Part shown: piece by piece, positions 8,471 through 15,777 of the stretch
How the letters are laid out: each line of letters opens with the position of its first letter
How positions within the stretch are numbered: the first letter of the stretch is position 1
DNA from: Candidatus Omnitrophota bacterium
Lineage (GTDB): Bacteria > Omnitrophota > Gorgyraeia > Gygaellales > Profunditerraquicolaceae
Assembly: GCA_017995695.1 (NCBI GenBank)
Contig: JAGOIJ010000005.1
Coordinates: 1 to 25,208, forward strand
Length of the DNA stretch: 25,208 nt
Direction: 5' to 3'
Made by a program: the position numbers and the translations under genes
The notes under the pieces: generated by a model
What the model saw: the letters and a program-made list of their open reading frames with translations, nothing else
Database searches by the model: none
Told to the model about the DNA's origin: nothing

Positions 8471-8844
8471 GCTTTCTCTTCCTTCCACAGCTTATAGGCA
8501 TACTCCAGGATTTCGCTTTTTGCTTCAGAGTTAACGTCTTCAATCTTAGCACCTAATTCCCAACCCTCTTCTTTTTGCTTCATCCATTTGACGGATCCCT
8601 TAAGCAACACCGGCAGCGTTGCGCCCGGCATATAAATTCTTAACTTTAATGATTGTTTATCAAATAAATTTACTTTCGGAATGAACAAGCGCAAACCCTC
8701 ACGAGAAAATTCCAAGATCCTCGCCTGGGAAGGGCTCTCGCCGTTTACCTCCAACTCAATAATTGCCTTAAGCGTTATGCTAAACCGCAAAAAGCGCCTT
8801 CGCTCATTAATGCCAAAACGCACAAAACGTCGTCGATCATTCAT
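8467..8844 (-). CDS. PilZ domain protein, probable c-di-GMP receptor
   Basis: A 125-residue single-domain protein. The PilZ signatures are the arginine-rich RxxxR motif near the N-terminus (ERRRFLR) and ILEFSREGLRL, which corresponds to the [D/N]-x-S-x-x-G motif with Glu for the first residue. The beta-barrel strands follow (LKLRIYMPG, VLLKGSVKWMKQ, WELGAKIED) and a helical tail. Such proteins bind c-di-GMP and commonly act on pilus or motility machinery; the gene directly precedes the assembly ATPase and overlaps it by 4 bp. The start of the protein is odd: residues 1-11 and 12-22 are a tandem duplication (MNDRRRFVRFG then INERRRFLRFS), giving two copies of the ligand-binding arginine motif. 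No good ribosome binding site is present; the gene starts 2 bp after the upstream stop. Confidence 0.88.
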   Translation of the reverse strand: MNDRRRFVRFGINERRRFLRFSITLKAIIELEVNGESPSQARILEFSREGLRLFIPKVNLFDKQSLKLRIYMPGATLPVLLKGSVKWMKQKEEGWELGAKIEDVNSEAKSEILEYAYKLWKEEKA

Positions 8845-8846
8845 GG

Positions 8847-9344
8847 CTATTTAGCTTTCTTAAATATGTATCCTTTATTATAGGGCTCTTGGGGACGAGA
8901 AGCTTGTGGCGGAGTAACGACGGGCTTAATCTTTTCAGGAGGCGCCACAGCAGCAGGAGTCGCAACAACAGGGGTCTTTTGCGGCGCAATTTTCGGTTGG
9001 GCGCTCTTGCTCTGCTGTGCAACACCCTGTTCTTGCTTGGCAGCTTGAGGTTGAGCAACGGTTTTTTCTTTCTTTTTTACGGGATTTTTCTTGGCAATGG
9101 TTTTTTTAAGGGAGGAATTTTCTTCGTAGAGTTTTTTATTTTCTTCGATGAGTTTTTCGTTTTTGGTTTGTAATAATGCCTGCTCGATTGCGATCAGACG
9201 CTTGAGCTCTAAAAGATCTTGCGCTATCTTTGCTTTTAAATCAAGATCTTCAGCAAACACCAAAGAACCACACGCCGTCACAAAAAACAAAACCAACGCA
9301 CATACGAGCTTTCCTGATGTCATCATGGCTATATGCTTATGCAA
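8847..9344 (-). CDS. Secreted coiled-coil, proline/alanine-rich protein of unknown function
   Basis: First gene of the pilus operon; not recognised as a named family. The frame opens with TTG at 9344, which has AAGGA 8 nt upstream; the later ATG pair (9326/9323) has no ribosome binding site, so the TTG start is preferred. A signal peptide covers about residues 10-31. It contains VTAC, which fits a lipobox, but also FA-E, which fits signal peptidase I, so the mature form is uncertain. A charged heptad-like coiled coil (about 35-83: many Glu/Lys/Leu) leads into a Lys-rich stretch and a Pro/Ala/Gln-rich tail (about 90-155) that probably lacks a fold. A periplasmic spacer or scaffold role is only a guess. 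It stops 2 bp before the PilZ start. Confidence 0.7.
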   Translation of the reverse strand: MHKHIAMMTSGKLVCALVLFFVTACGSLVFAEDLDLKAKIAQDLLELKRLIAIEQALLQTKNEKLIEENKKLYEENSSLKKTIAKKNPVKKKEKTVAQPQAAKQEQGVAQQSKSAQPKIAPQKTPVVATPAAVAPPEKIKPVVTPPQASRPQEPYNKGYIFKKAK

Positions 9345-9400
9345 ACGTTACATCCTTTGTAGGCATTATCTAACATCAGTAAAATAATCAACTTACAAGC

Positions 9401-9429
9401 ATTATAAAGATTCTTGATCGATATGTCAA
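9401..9429 (-). promoter_or_regulatory. Consensus sigma70-type promoter of the pilus operon
   Basis: On the minus strand a perfect TTGACA (9424-9429) and a perfect TATAAT (9401-9406) are separated by exactly 17 nt. Transcription would start near 9394, giving a leader of about 50 nt before the TTG start at 9344. The -35 box contains the stop codon of the diguanylate cyclase gene. Confidence 0.8.
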
Positions 9430-11111
9430 TAAAGATTTGCGGGAGGATCTTCAGGGGTGGTTTCAGCCGGGTTATCATCTTTCACGGCGCACAGGGTGAG
9501 GCGGTTTCTTCCTGCTTCTTTGGATTTATAGAGAGCCATATCAGCCTGCTTGATTAACTCGTCTTTGTTGACAGCGTGGTCGGGGAAGGTGGCAACGCCT
9601 AAGCTTACCGTAACCTGTATCGGGGTATCATTGTGAAAAAACTTGAACGCTTCTATAGAGGCCCTGATCTTTTCAGCGATAGCGGCAGATTCCTGCAAAT
9701 CTAACTCTGGAAGTATGACGGCGAATTCTTCTCCGCCGTAACGCGCAATCACATCAACCATGCGCACATTATTGGTAATAATCTTTGCCACATCCTTGAG
9801 AATCTGATCCCCTGCCTGATGGCCAAAGGTATCATTGATATCCTTAAAGAAATCAATGTCAACCATGAGCAATGAAATCACCCTCCTGTTCAGATGCTCA
9901 AACCCGGCTGTTAATTTATACTCCAGACACTGCTGAAAGTACCGATGGATATAAACGCCGGTGAGGCCGTCTTGCACCGAGAGTTCATAAAGATTCGCAT
10001 TGTCAATCGTCACCGCTGCTAACGAGGAAAGCGTGGCCAGTGATTTAATCTCATGGGCAGGAATAGGGCCCTGCGTAGCGCTTTTGCCCAAAGCCAATAA
10101 GGCGACTAACTTTTCATTAGAAAAGAACGGAACAAATAAAAATAATCCCTGCGTCTCCAAGGTTTGAGCCACAAAGGCATCGCATTTAAAACGCACTAGC
10201 GAATCCCGAATCCTGGCAGGGTCAAGCTGCAGAATCTGCTTCTGGCTTAAGAAAAACGCAATGAATTCTGCGTTAACATTAAAATCTATGCCCCGGATAT
10301 CTTCTGTTATCCCTTTCCAGGAAACCGGCATGAACTTATGCTCTGCTTCCGTTTTCAGAAATAGAATCGCCTTCTTGCTGCCGATGATTTCCGCAAACAT
10401 GTCAATGGTCAACTGCTTGATGCGGTCAAGATCAACCACAGAAGATATTGCGTCGCTCACCCGGTGCAGATTAATCAACTCAAACATCTTGGCGTACAAT
10501 TCTTTATTGACTTCCTCAAGCGTCTTGGTCAGGCGCATATTGGATACAGCGACAGCCAACTGATTACTCACGGATCTTAATAAACGCAACCCCTCATCAG
10601 AAAAAGCAGTAGCGCCCTGATGGCCGCTTAAGGCAATAAAGCCCACCACCGCCTCCTTCACTATCAAAGGCGCGATGATCTCCGGATTCACCATATTTAT
10701 GATCGCGTAGTGCTGTTTGTTTGACATATCCAACTTCTTGCCCAGCTCGCTGATAGTTATCGGCTGCTTGCACTCGCTAATAATCTTGAACACATCGTCG
10801 CCTTTAAGGATTTTAAAATCCTTAAACAGCGCCTGATCAAAATTCCTAAAAGCCCGGGCGATAAAGGCATCAGTATCCTCAAGGAAAATAATCCCGCGAT
10901 GCGCATGCAAATGTTTTGTTAAGACATCTAGACTCTTCTCAAGAATATTTTCTTGTTTAACGTCTATAATCTCATCGTTGAACGCATGCAAGGCATCCAG
11001 AAAATAATCCTTCTTCTTGACCTCTTCATCTAAGCGAGCAATATCCTTTTGCAGCGTTTCAATCTGCGCCAGGAGGCCATCAACCGCTTTTTTGTCGGGC
11101 AAACCGAACAT
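9426..11111 (-). CDS. GAF-GAF-GGDEF diguanylate cyclase
   Basis: Predicted cytoplasmic enzyme making c-di-GMP from two GTP. The N-terminus has a coiled coil (about 10-35). Two GAF-like sensor domains follow (about 50-195 and about 215-372), joined by a helical linker, then the GGDEF domain (about 378-540). The catalytic signature is GGEEF (459-463), an active variant. The metal-binding VDIDFFKDINDTFGHQAGD is intact. The allosteric inhibition site RxxD (Arg450, Asp453) lies exactly 5 residues before GGEEF, so product feedback is expected. The ligand of the GAF domains cannot be told. The gene ends inside the promoter of the pilus operon, which encodes a PilZ protein and an MshEN-containing ATPase. 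No strong promoter or ribosome binding site was seen in front of it; it lies 81 bp after the initiator tRNA on the same strand. Confidence 0.93.
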   Translation of the reverse strand: MFGLPDKKAVDGLLAQIETLQKDIARLDEEVKKKDYFLDALHAFNDEIIDVKQENILEKSLDVLTKHLHAHRGIIFLEDTDAFIARAFRNFDQALFKDFKILKGDDVFKIISECKQPITISELGKKLDMSNKQHYAIINMVNPEIIAPLIVKEAVVGFIALSGHQGATAFSDEGLRLLRSVSNQLAVAVSNMRLTKTLEEVNKELYAKMFELINLHRVSDAISSVVDLDRIKQLTIDMFAEIIGSKKAILFLKTEAEHKFMPVSWKGITEDIRGIDFNVNAEFIAFFLSQKQILQLDPARIRDSLVRFKCDAFVAQTLETQGLFLFVPFFSNEKLVALLALGKSATQGPIPAHEIKSLATLSSLAAVTIDNANLYELSVQDGLTGVYIHRYFQQCLEYKLTAGFEHLNRRVISLLMVDIDFFKDINDTFGHQAGDQILKDVAKIITNNVRMVDVIARYGGEEFAVILPELDLQESAAIAEKIRASIEAFKFFHNDTPIQVTVSLGVATFPDHAVNKDELIKQADMALYKSKEAGRNRLTLCAVKDDNPAETTPEDPPANLY

Positions 11112-11192
11112 ACTCGTATCCGTTTAGGTAATGTTGCTTATTTTGTGTAATGGTAATGTGTAACAAGTGAGGAGGTTTTTCACGTAGGAAGT

Positions 11193-11269
11193 TGGTTGCG
11201 GGGAGAGGATTTGAACCTCTGACCTATAGGTTATGAGCCTATCGAGCTACCAGGCTGCTCCACCCCGCG
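11193..11269 (-). tRNA. Initiator tRNA-fMet(CAT)
   Basis: A 77-nt cloverleaf on the minus strand with encoded CCA (11193-11195). The 5' C opposite A72 leaves the first acceptor pair unmatched, the bacterial initiator hallmark. The D-arm GAGCAGCCTGGTAGCTC is initiator-type, the anticodon loop is CTCATAA and the T-loop TTCAAAT. The anticodon stem is ATAGG/CCTAT, so only two of the three usual consecutive G:C pairs beside the loop are present; the third is A:U. Confidence 0.93.
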
Positions 11270-11325
11270 AAAACATTGTATCAGAAAGAATAATAATTAC
11301 AACTACTTTTCGTAATTCATAATTT

Positions 11326-11484
11326 AAACCCTAAACCATAAATTCTAAATTCGAAATACTAAATCCTAAACAAATTATAAATTCAAAATTACAAATTCAA
11401 AACAAAACACTCTTGTTTGGAACATTAGGATTTGTAATTTCGGGTTTGTTTAGAATTTCGATATTAGGATTTCGAATTTAAAAT
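11326..11484. repeat. AT-rich imperfect palindrome built from degenerate heptamers
   Basis: The only notable content of the 236-bp gap between the tRNA-fMet and the ftsB-like gene. From 11326 the left arm reads as consecutive 7-mers of the form AAANNNN (AAACCCT, AAACCAT, AAATTCT, AAATTCG, AAATACT, AAATCCT), then a 4-nt AAAC, then four more 7-mers to 11399. The right arm (about 11427-11479) is the mirror image, in TTT-ending 7-mers (AGGATTT, GTAATTT, CGGGTTT, then GTTT, AGAATTT, CGATATT, AGGATTT, CGAATTT), also with one 4-nt GTTT slip. The arms meet at a small AAACA/TGTTT hairpin near 11404-11418. No gene or promoter is evident in it. Confidence 0.75.
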
Positions 11485-11505
11485 CTCAAAAACTATAGTA
11501 TACGC

Positions 11506-11790
11506 TTACTCCCTAGGATCCTCCGGCACAATTTTTACCGGCACTTCGCCTTTGCGCACAACACCCATTTTTTCCCTGGTAATTTTTTCCTGATAGATTG
11601 GATCATGCGCAATGCGCCGGGCCTCTTCTTCCAAAAGCGAGTTCTCAATCCTTAACTGTTTGATGTTTAATTCAAGCTGCGCATTCTTATCGCGCAATTC
11701 TTGCAGCTTCGTGTAGCCAGGCAAAAAAACGATCAGCAAGAAAACGCTAAGCCCAAACAGCCAAAATACTTTTTTTAGGACTGGCAGCAT
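11506..11790 (-). CDS. ftsB: FtsB/DivIC-family septum formation protein
   Basis: A 94-residue bitopic protein. It has a short N-terminus, one transmembrane helix (about 9-25, FWLFGLSVFLLIVFLPGY), a parallel coiled coil (about 27-62, ELRDKNAQLELNIKQLRIEN and onward) and a short conserved tail (ARRIAHDPIYQEKITREKMGVVRKGE). The last motif is characteristic of FtsB/DivIC, which bridges FtsL and FtsQ in the divisome. It follows enolase by 6 bp; eno-ftsB is a common bacterial gene pair, which supports the call. There is no clear ribosome binding site, so it probably depends on translation of eno. The family cannot be split confidently into FtsB or DivIC from sequence alone. Confidence 0.85.
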   Translation of the reverse strand: MLPVLKKVFWLFGLSVFLLIVFLPGYTKLQELRDKNAQLELNIKQLRIENSLLEEEARRIAHDPIYQEKITREKMGVVRKGEVPVKIVPEDPRE

Positions 11791-11796
11791 TGCTTT

Positions 11797-13059
11797 TTAT
11801 TTCCACAGTGTTCCGGCATAAACAGCGCGCGAACCTAACTCCTCCTCAATGCGCAACAGCTCATTGTATTTGCAAATGCGGTCGGTGCGCGAAAGAGACC
11901 CGGTCTTGATTTGGCCGACGCCGGTTGCAACCACCAGATGCGCGATCGTCGTATCTTCTGTTTCTCCTGAACGATGCGAAACAATTGCTTTATATTTATT
12001 TTTCTTGGCCATCGCGATAACCTCAAGGGTTTCCGAAAGCGAACCAATCTGATTAACCTTGACCAAAATAGCATTACCGACCTTTTCCGCAATCCCTTTC
12101 TTAAAAATGCGGGGGTTAGTGACAAAGATATCATCGCCGACTAATTGTAACGCGCTGCCAAGTTTTTGGGTTAATTCTTTCCAGCCGCTCCAGTCATGCT
12201 CTGACAAGCCATCCTCGATCGATACCAAGGGATACTGTTTCTGCCAGCGCTCGTAAATGGCAATTAAGGCATCGTTTTTTTTCTGGCTTTTTTCAAACGT
12301 ATACAGATAATCCTTATAAAATGAGCTAGCAGCGCAATCCAACGCTAAGTAAACATCCTTGCCAGGCCGATACCCTGCTTTTTCAATTGCCTGCAAGATC
12401 AATCCCAGCGCTTCTTCATTAGAGGTAAGGCTCGGCGCGAATCCTCCCTCATCGCCGACAGAAGTAGATAACCCTTTTGACTTAAGAATCGCTTTGAGGT
12501 TATGAAAGACTTCGGTCGCGTAACGCAACGCCTCTTTAAACGTGGGCGCGCCCACCGGCATAATCATAAATTCCTGGATATCAAGATTATTATCCGCGTG
12601 CAGTCCGCCGTTAAGAATATTCATTAAAGGCACAGGAAGCAGACACGCTTTCTTGCCGCCTAAAAACTCATATAAGGGTTGCTTCTTGGTAAGAGCAGCT
12701 GCCTTTGCCACTGCCATAGAAACACCCAGAATAGCATTTGCGCCCAAGTGCGCCTTATTATCGGTAGCATCAAGCTTAAAAAGAGCCTTGTCGATTTTCT
12801 CAAAATCAGGCGCTAAACCCTTTATCTTTGAAGCAATTAACGTATTAACATTAGTGACTGCCTTAAGCACGCCCTTACCCAGATAACGCTTTTTATCATT
12901 ATCGCGCAGCTCTAATGCTTCGTTGTCTCCTGTTGAGGCGCCTGAAGGCACTGCTGCCCGGCCCATAATACCATTATCCAATATTACATCCACTTCAACC
13001 GTGGGATTTCCCCTTGAATCCAATACTTCCCGCGCAACTACTTTCTTGATCTTTGCCAT
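11797..13059 (-). CDS. eno: Enolase
   Basis: Cytoplasmic glycolytic enzyme interconverting 2-phosphoglycerate and phosphoenolpyruvate. Full length at 420 residues. The mobile loop SGASTG (39-44) is present. So are His154 in GGLHADNN, Glu163, the acid/base Glu204 in GDEGGFAPS, the magnesium ligands Asp241, Glu282 and Asp309, the catalytic Lys334 in VKVNQIGS, the SHRSGETEDT loop (361-370) and Lys385 in QIKTGS. The residue before HADNN is Leu where Ser or Ala is more usual. GGGAG lies 7 nt before the ATG. It is the first gene of a two-gene operon with the ftsB-like gene and has its own promoter, back to back with that of the FtsH-like gene. Confidence 0.98.
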   Translation of the reverse strand: MAKIKKVVAREVLDSRGNPTVEVDVILDNGIMGRAAVPSGASTGDNEALELRDNDKKRYLGKGVLKAVTNVNTLIASKIKGLAPDFEKIDKALFKLDATDNKAHLGANAILGVSMAVAKAAALTKKQPLYEFLGGKKACLLPVPLMNILNGGLHADNNLDIQEFMIMPVGAPTFKEALRYATEVFHNLKAILKSKGLSTSVGDEGGFAPSLTSNEEALGLILQAIEKAGYRPGKDVYLALDCAASSFYKDYLYTFEKSQKKNDALIAIYERWQKQYPLVSIEDGLSEHDWSGWKELTQKLGSALQLVGDDIFVTNPRIFKKGIAEKVGNAILVKVNQIGSLSETLEVIAMAKKNKYKAIVSHRSGETEDTTIAHLVVATGVGQIKTGSLSRTDRICKYNELLRIEEELGSRAVYAGTLWK

Positions 13060-13097
13060 GCTTGCTCCCTTTCGTAGTAAGATATTTTTGAGCTTTT

Positions 13098-13125
13098 ATT
13101 ATACACGTAAAATATGCCCGGTCAA
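13098..13125 (-). promoter_or_regulatory. Promoter of the eno-ftsB operon
   Basis: On the minus strand TTGACC (13120-13125) lies 16 nt before a perfect TATAAT (13098-13103). The start point would be near 13091, about 32 nt before the eno ATG. Confidence 0.65.
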
Positions 13126-13133
13126 GAAAAGAA

Positions 13134-13162
13134 TTGACTTTGCCTGTCGGTTATGATACGTT
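13134..13162 (+). promoter_or_regulatory. Candidate promoter of the FtsH-like gene
   Basis: TTGACT (13134-13139) lies 17 nt before TACGTT (13157-13162), which is a weak -10 preceded by an extended TG. A start near 13169 would leave about 54 nt before the ATG at 13223. It is divergent from the eno promoter 8 bp away, so the two may compete. Confidence 0.35.
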
Positions 13163-13222
13163 ACTTACTACTTCTAACCTTGATACGATTATCCCGCCTT
13201 TTTCGCTAGGAAAGGAAATCTA

Positions 13223-14914
13223 ATGAACTGGAAGAAAACTAAATTCCAAATCAAACTCTACGTAAAACTCTACTGGATACGCATAATCATCATCACAGTT
13301 GTTTCCGGGCTTTTTATCTCACTTATCTTTTTTATTGCAGCCGGCTTAAAAGCGTGGAACGAGGCAGAATCATACCTTAGGCAATCCCAGCTTGCCATGA
13401 TCCCTTTACAGCTGTATCTGCAGATCATCATGGCGCTTGTCTTCGGGTTTGTCTACACCTTTCTCATGTATTGGCTTTATTTTAAACGCGGTGCGCAATC
13501 CTTCTCGCAAACCCAAAAGAAATCCGTTGCCGGCGCAAAAATCGGCATTACCTGGAATGACGTAATTGGTATGGATGAAGCAAAGCAAGAAGCCTTTGAA
13601 GTAGTCAATCTCATCAAAGACCGCGCTGAAGTGCAGCGCATGGGCGGCCAAATCTTACGCGGCTTGCTCATGGTCGGTCCTCCGGGTTGCGGCAAAACAT
13701 ATTTGGCTAAAGCGATTGCTACGGAAAGCGGATTCCCTTTTATTTCTATGTCAGGATCGGAGTTTGTGGAGATGTTTGTCGGCGTTGGCGCAGGAAGAAT
13801 CCGCAGCCTCTTTAAACAGGCGCGCATGCAGGCTGAATTTCAGGGCGGCTGCATTATCTTTATCGATGAAATCGACGCGGTCGGCGCGCAACGGTCGCTT
13901 GACCGGGGCTTTGGAGGCACCACAGAACATAACACAACGCTCAACCAGCTGCTGGTTGAAATGGACGGCTTAAAAGATAAGGATGAAAATATCGTTATTA
14001 TCGGGGCTACCAATGCCCCAGAAGGAGTGCTGGACGCAGCGCTTCTACGCCCGGGTAGATTTGACCGCAAGATTTATGTCGACCGGCCGAACCTTGAAGA
14101 TAGAGAGAAACTGCTCGTCTATTATTTAAAGAATGTCAAATATGAAGCAGGCAGCGTGCGCATTGATCATCTGGCGCGCATGACCGTCGGTTACAGCCCC
14201 GCGGAAATTTCTAATCTGGTCAAAGAAGCAGCGCTCATCGCCGTACGGCACAAAAAAGAAATTATCAGCATGAAGGATATCGATGAAGCCAGAGAGCGCA
14301 TTGCCCTGGGCATCAAGCGCCGCATCAAATACCGCGAAGAAGAAAAATGGCAGACCGCATACCATGAAGCAGGCCATGCAATTATTACGTACCTGCTCGT
14401 CCCTACCAGCGATGTTTTCAAGATAACGATTACGCCGCGCGGCTACACCGGCGGCGTAACCTGGACTCCGGAACGGGAAGAAATTTTTATCCGCGACAAA
14501 ACCAAATTACTGGGACGCATTAAGAGCGCGCTTGGTTCATATGCTGCCGAACAACTGAAACTTGGCGTAACCACTGCGGGCGTGTACGGCGATTTTACCA
14601 CTGCCATGAATATTGCCCATGAAATGGTTTGGTCATTAGGTATGGGCAAATCCGGCTTGATTGGTAACTTTGCCAGTCCAAACGTGCGTTCTTGTTTTGG
14701 AGAAAACTCAAACCTCTCTGAAGCAATGAAAGCTCGCCTTGATAATGACACCCAAGAGATTCTGCAATCTTGCCTTAAAGAAGTCCAGGACGTTTTAAAA
14801 AAGGAAGAATTACTGCTTGACCGCCTTGCCAAAGAATTAGTGGCTAAAGAAGAATTAAACTATGATGAAGTTGAGGCTATATTTACGGAATTTGGCAAGA
14901 ATCGGGCTCGCTAG
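13223..14914 (+). CDS. ftsH: FtsH-like membrane AAA+ zinc metalloprotease lacking the periplasmic domain
   Basis: A 563-residue ATP-dependent protease of the FtsH family. Two membrane helices (about 19-41 and 61-87) are separated by only about 20 residues, so the roughly 70-residue periplasmic domain of typical FtsH is missing. The AAA+ module has Walker A GPPGCGKT (152-159), the pore loop FVEMFVGVGAG, Walker B IIFIDEIDAVG, and the second region of homology ending in RPGRFDR with the arginine finger. The protease domain has the zinc motif HEAGH (381-385), and Asp457 in VYGDFTTAMNIAHEMV is the likely third ligand. AAAGGA precedes the ATG by 8 nt. It may be a specialised paralogue rather than the housekeeping FtsH. 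The 3' end overlaps the next gene by 53 bp. Confidence 0.92.
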   Translation: MNWKKTKFQIKLYVKLYWIRIIIITVVSGLFISLIFFIAAGLKAWNEAESYLRQSQLAMIPLQLYLQIIMALVFGFVYTFLMYWLYFKRGAQSFSQTQKKSVAGAKIGITWNDVIGMDEAKQEAFEVVNLIKDRAEVQRMGGQILRGLLMVGPPGCGKTYLAKAIATESGFPFISMSGSEFVEMFVGVGAGRIRSLFKQARMQAEFQGGCIIFIDEIDAVGAQRSLDRGFGGTTEHNTTLNQLLVEMDGLKDKDENIVIIGATNAPEGVLDAALLRPGRFDRKIYVDRPNLEDREKLLVYYLKNVKYEAGSVRIDHLARMTVGYSPAEISNLVKEAALIAVRHKKEIISMKDIDEARERIALGIKRRIKYREEEKWQTAYHEAGHAIITYLLVPTSDVFKITITPRGYTGGVTWTPEREEIFIRDKTKLLGRIKSALGSYAAEQLKLGVTTAGVYGDFTTAMNIAHEMVWSLGMGKSGLIGNFASPNVRSCFGENSNLSEAMKARLDNDTQEILQSCLKEVQDVLKKEELLLDRLAKELVAKEELNYDEVEAIFTEFGKNRAR

Positions 14915-15749
14915 CCTCGCTGTTGCTTTTCTTCTTTCCGGGTGTTCATCTTCTACCTCCCCAAGCTTTACCCGCGAAAACTTCCAGCAAGCCATCCGCG
15001 ATATCTGCATGCGGGAATACGGTTTTACGGTTACCACTAAACTTGTCGATAAAACTCTCTGGCTGTATCTGCCGGTTGACGGCATTTTTATGCAGGCAGA
15101 AAAACCTACCAAATACACCGAACGCTTTTCCGTTGAACAGACCAATAATACGTTAGACGGCGGCGTGATGCAGCTACAATACCTCATCAAGGCTGTCCCC
15201 GAAGAAGAAAAAACGCAACAGACGAAGATAAAAAAAGAGGTTATGGAAAACAACAATAACCTCTGGATGGTGCTGAGACGGGTATTGTTCAGCATGGACC
15301 GCTCGCAAAACAGCGAACCCGACTTTATCGCAACAGTTATCGCGGACATCACCAACGGCATTAAATTGCAGGAAACATTCTATTTCCTTGATTTAAAAAA
15401 GATATCCTATGGATATATTGCGACCGAGGAGTTTCAACATCGCATCGTCCAGGATATGGAACTTGCTCCTGCGCTGGTGGGAGACAAGGAAGGGACTTCG
15501 ATTGCGTACCGCGATATCACCATGAAAGAATTTATTACCCAGCAGATCGCCAGCCGCGTGCGGTCGAAATTTCAGAAACCCGAGGTTGAGCAAACAGCAG
15601 ATATCGATAAAGAGGTGCTCAAAGTGGTAAAGACTACCTTGGATATTTATCAGTTCAGAGATTTTAATGAGCTAGAATTAAGGAATCTTGCTACGGATAG
15701 CACGAAATCATTAAGCCGTGCTGCGGTGCTGGAGAAAACTGCGGATTAA
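14862..15749 (+). CDS. Lipoprotein of unknown function overlapping the FtsH-like gene
   Basis: A 295-residue predicted lipoprotein; not a family I recognise. The N-terminal signal (RNLARIGLASLAVAFLLSGC) ends in a strong lipobox LSGC, with Cys28 as the acylated residue. The frame opens at ATG-ATG 14862, inside the end of the protease gene, and the whole n- and early h-region of the signal is written over that gene's last 53 bp in another frame. The ribosome binding site is weak (AAGAAG). A TTG at 14895 could start a shorter signal peptide but would still overlap. The mature part is mixed alpha/beta, rich in charged residues, with a late segment (about 240-290) that looks helical. Overlap with the protease suggests co-translation and a joint envelope role, which is inference. 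Confidence 0.78.
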   Translation: MMKLRLYLRNLARIGLASLAVAFLLSGCSSSTSPSFTRENFQQAIRDICMREYGFTVTTKLVDKTLWLYLPVDGIFMQAEKPTKYTERFSVEQTNNTLDGGVMQLQYLIKAVPEEEKTQQTKIKKEVMENNNNLWMVLRRVLFSMDRSQNSEPDFIATVIADITNGIKLQETFYFLDLKKISYGYIATEEFQHRIVQDMELAPALVGDKEGTSIAYRDITMKEFITQQIASRVRSKFQKPEVEQTADIDKEVLKVVKTTLDIYQFRDFNELELRNLATDSTKSLSRAAVLEKTAD

Positions 15750-15777
15750 TCTAAGAATCTTCTGCTGTTGCAACCTG

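Noticed and set aside
8471..8488. GTG start of the assembly ATPase at 8488
   Set aside because: The ATG at 8470 has a well-placed AAGGAAG and the ATGA overlap typical of this operon; the GTG would overlap the PilZ gene by 22 bp.
11270..11298. Promoter for tRNA-fMet
   Set aside because: TTGTAA-16-TACAAT would place the start at or inside the first tRNA base, and both boxes are weak.
11326..11332. Telomere-like AAACCCT unit
   Set aside because: It is one of many different AAANNNN 7-mers here, so the match to plant telomeric repeats is chance.
15750..15777. Terminator between the lipoprotein gene and purN
   Set aside because: The 28-bp gap has no stem followed by a T-run.
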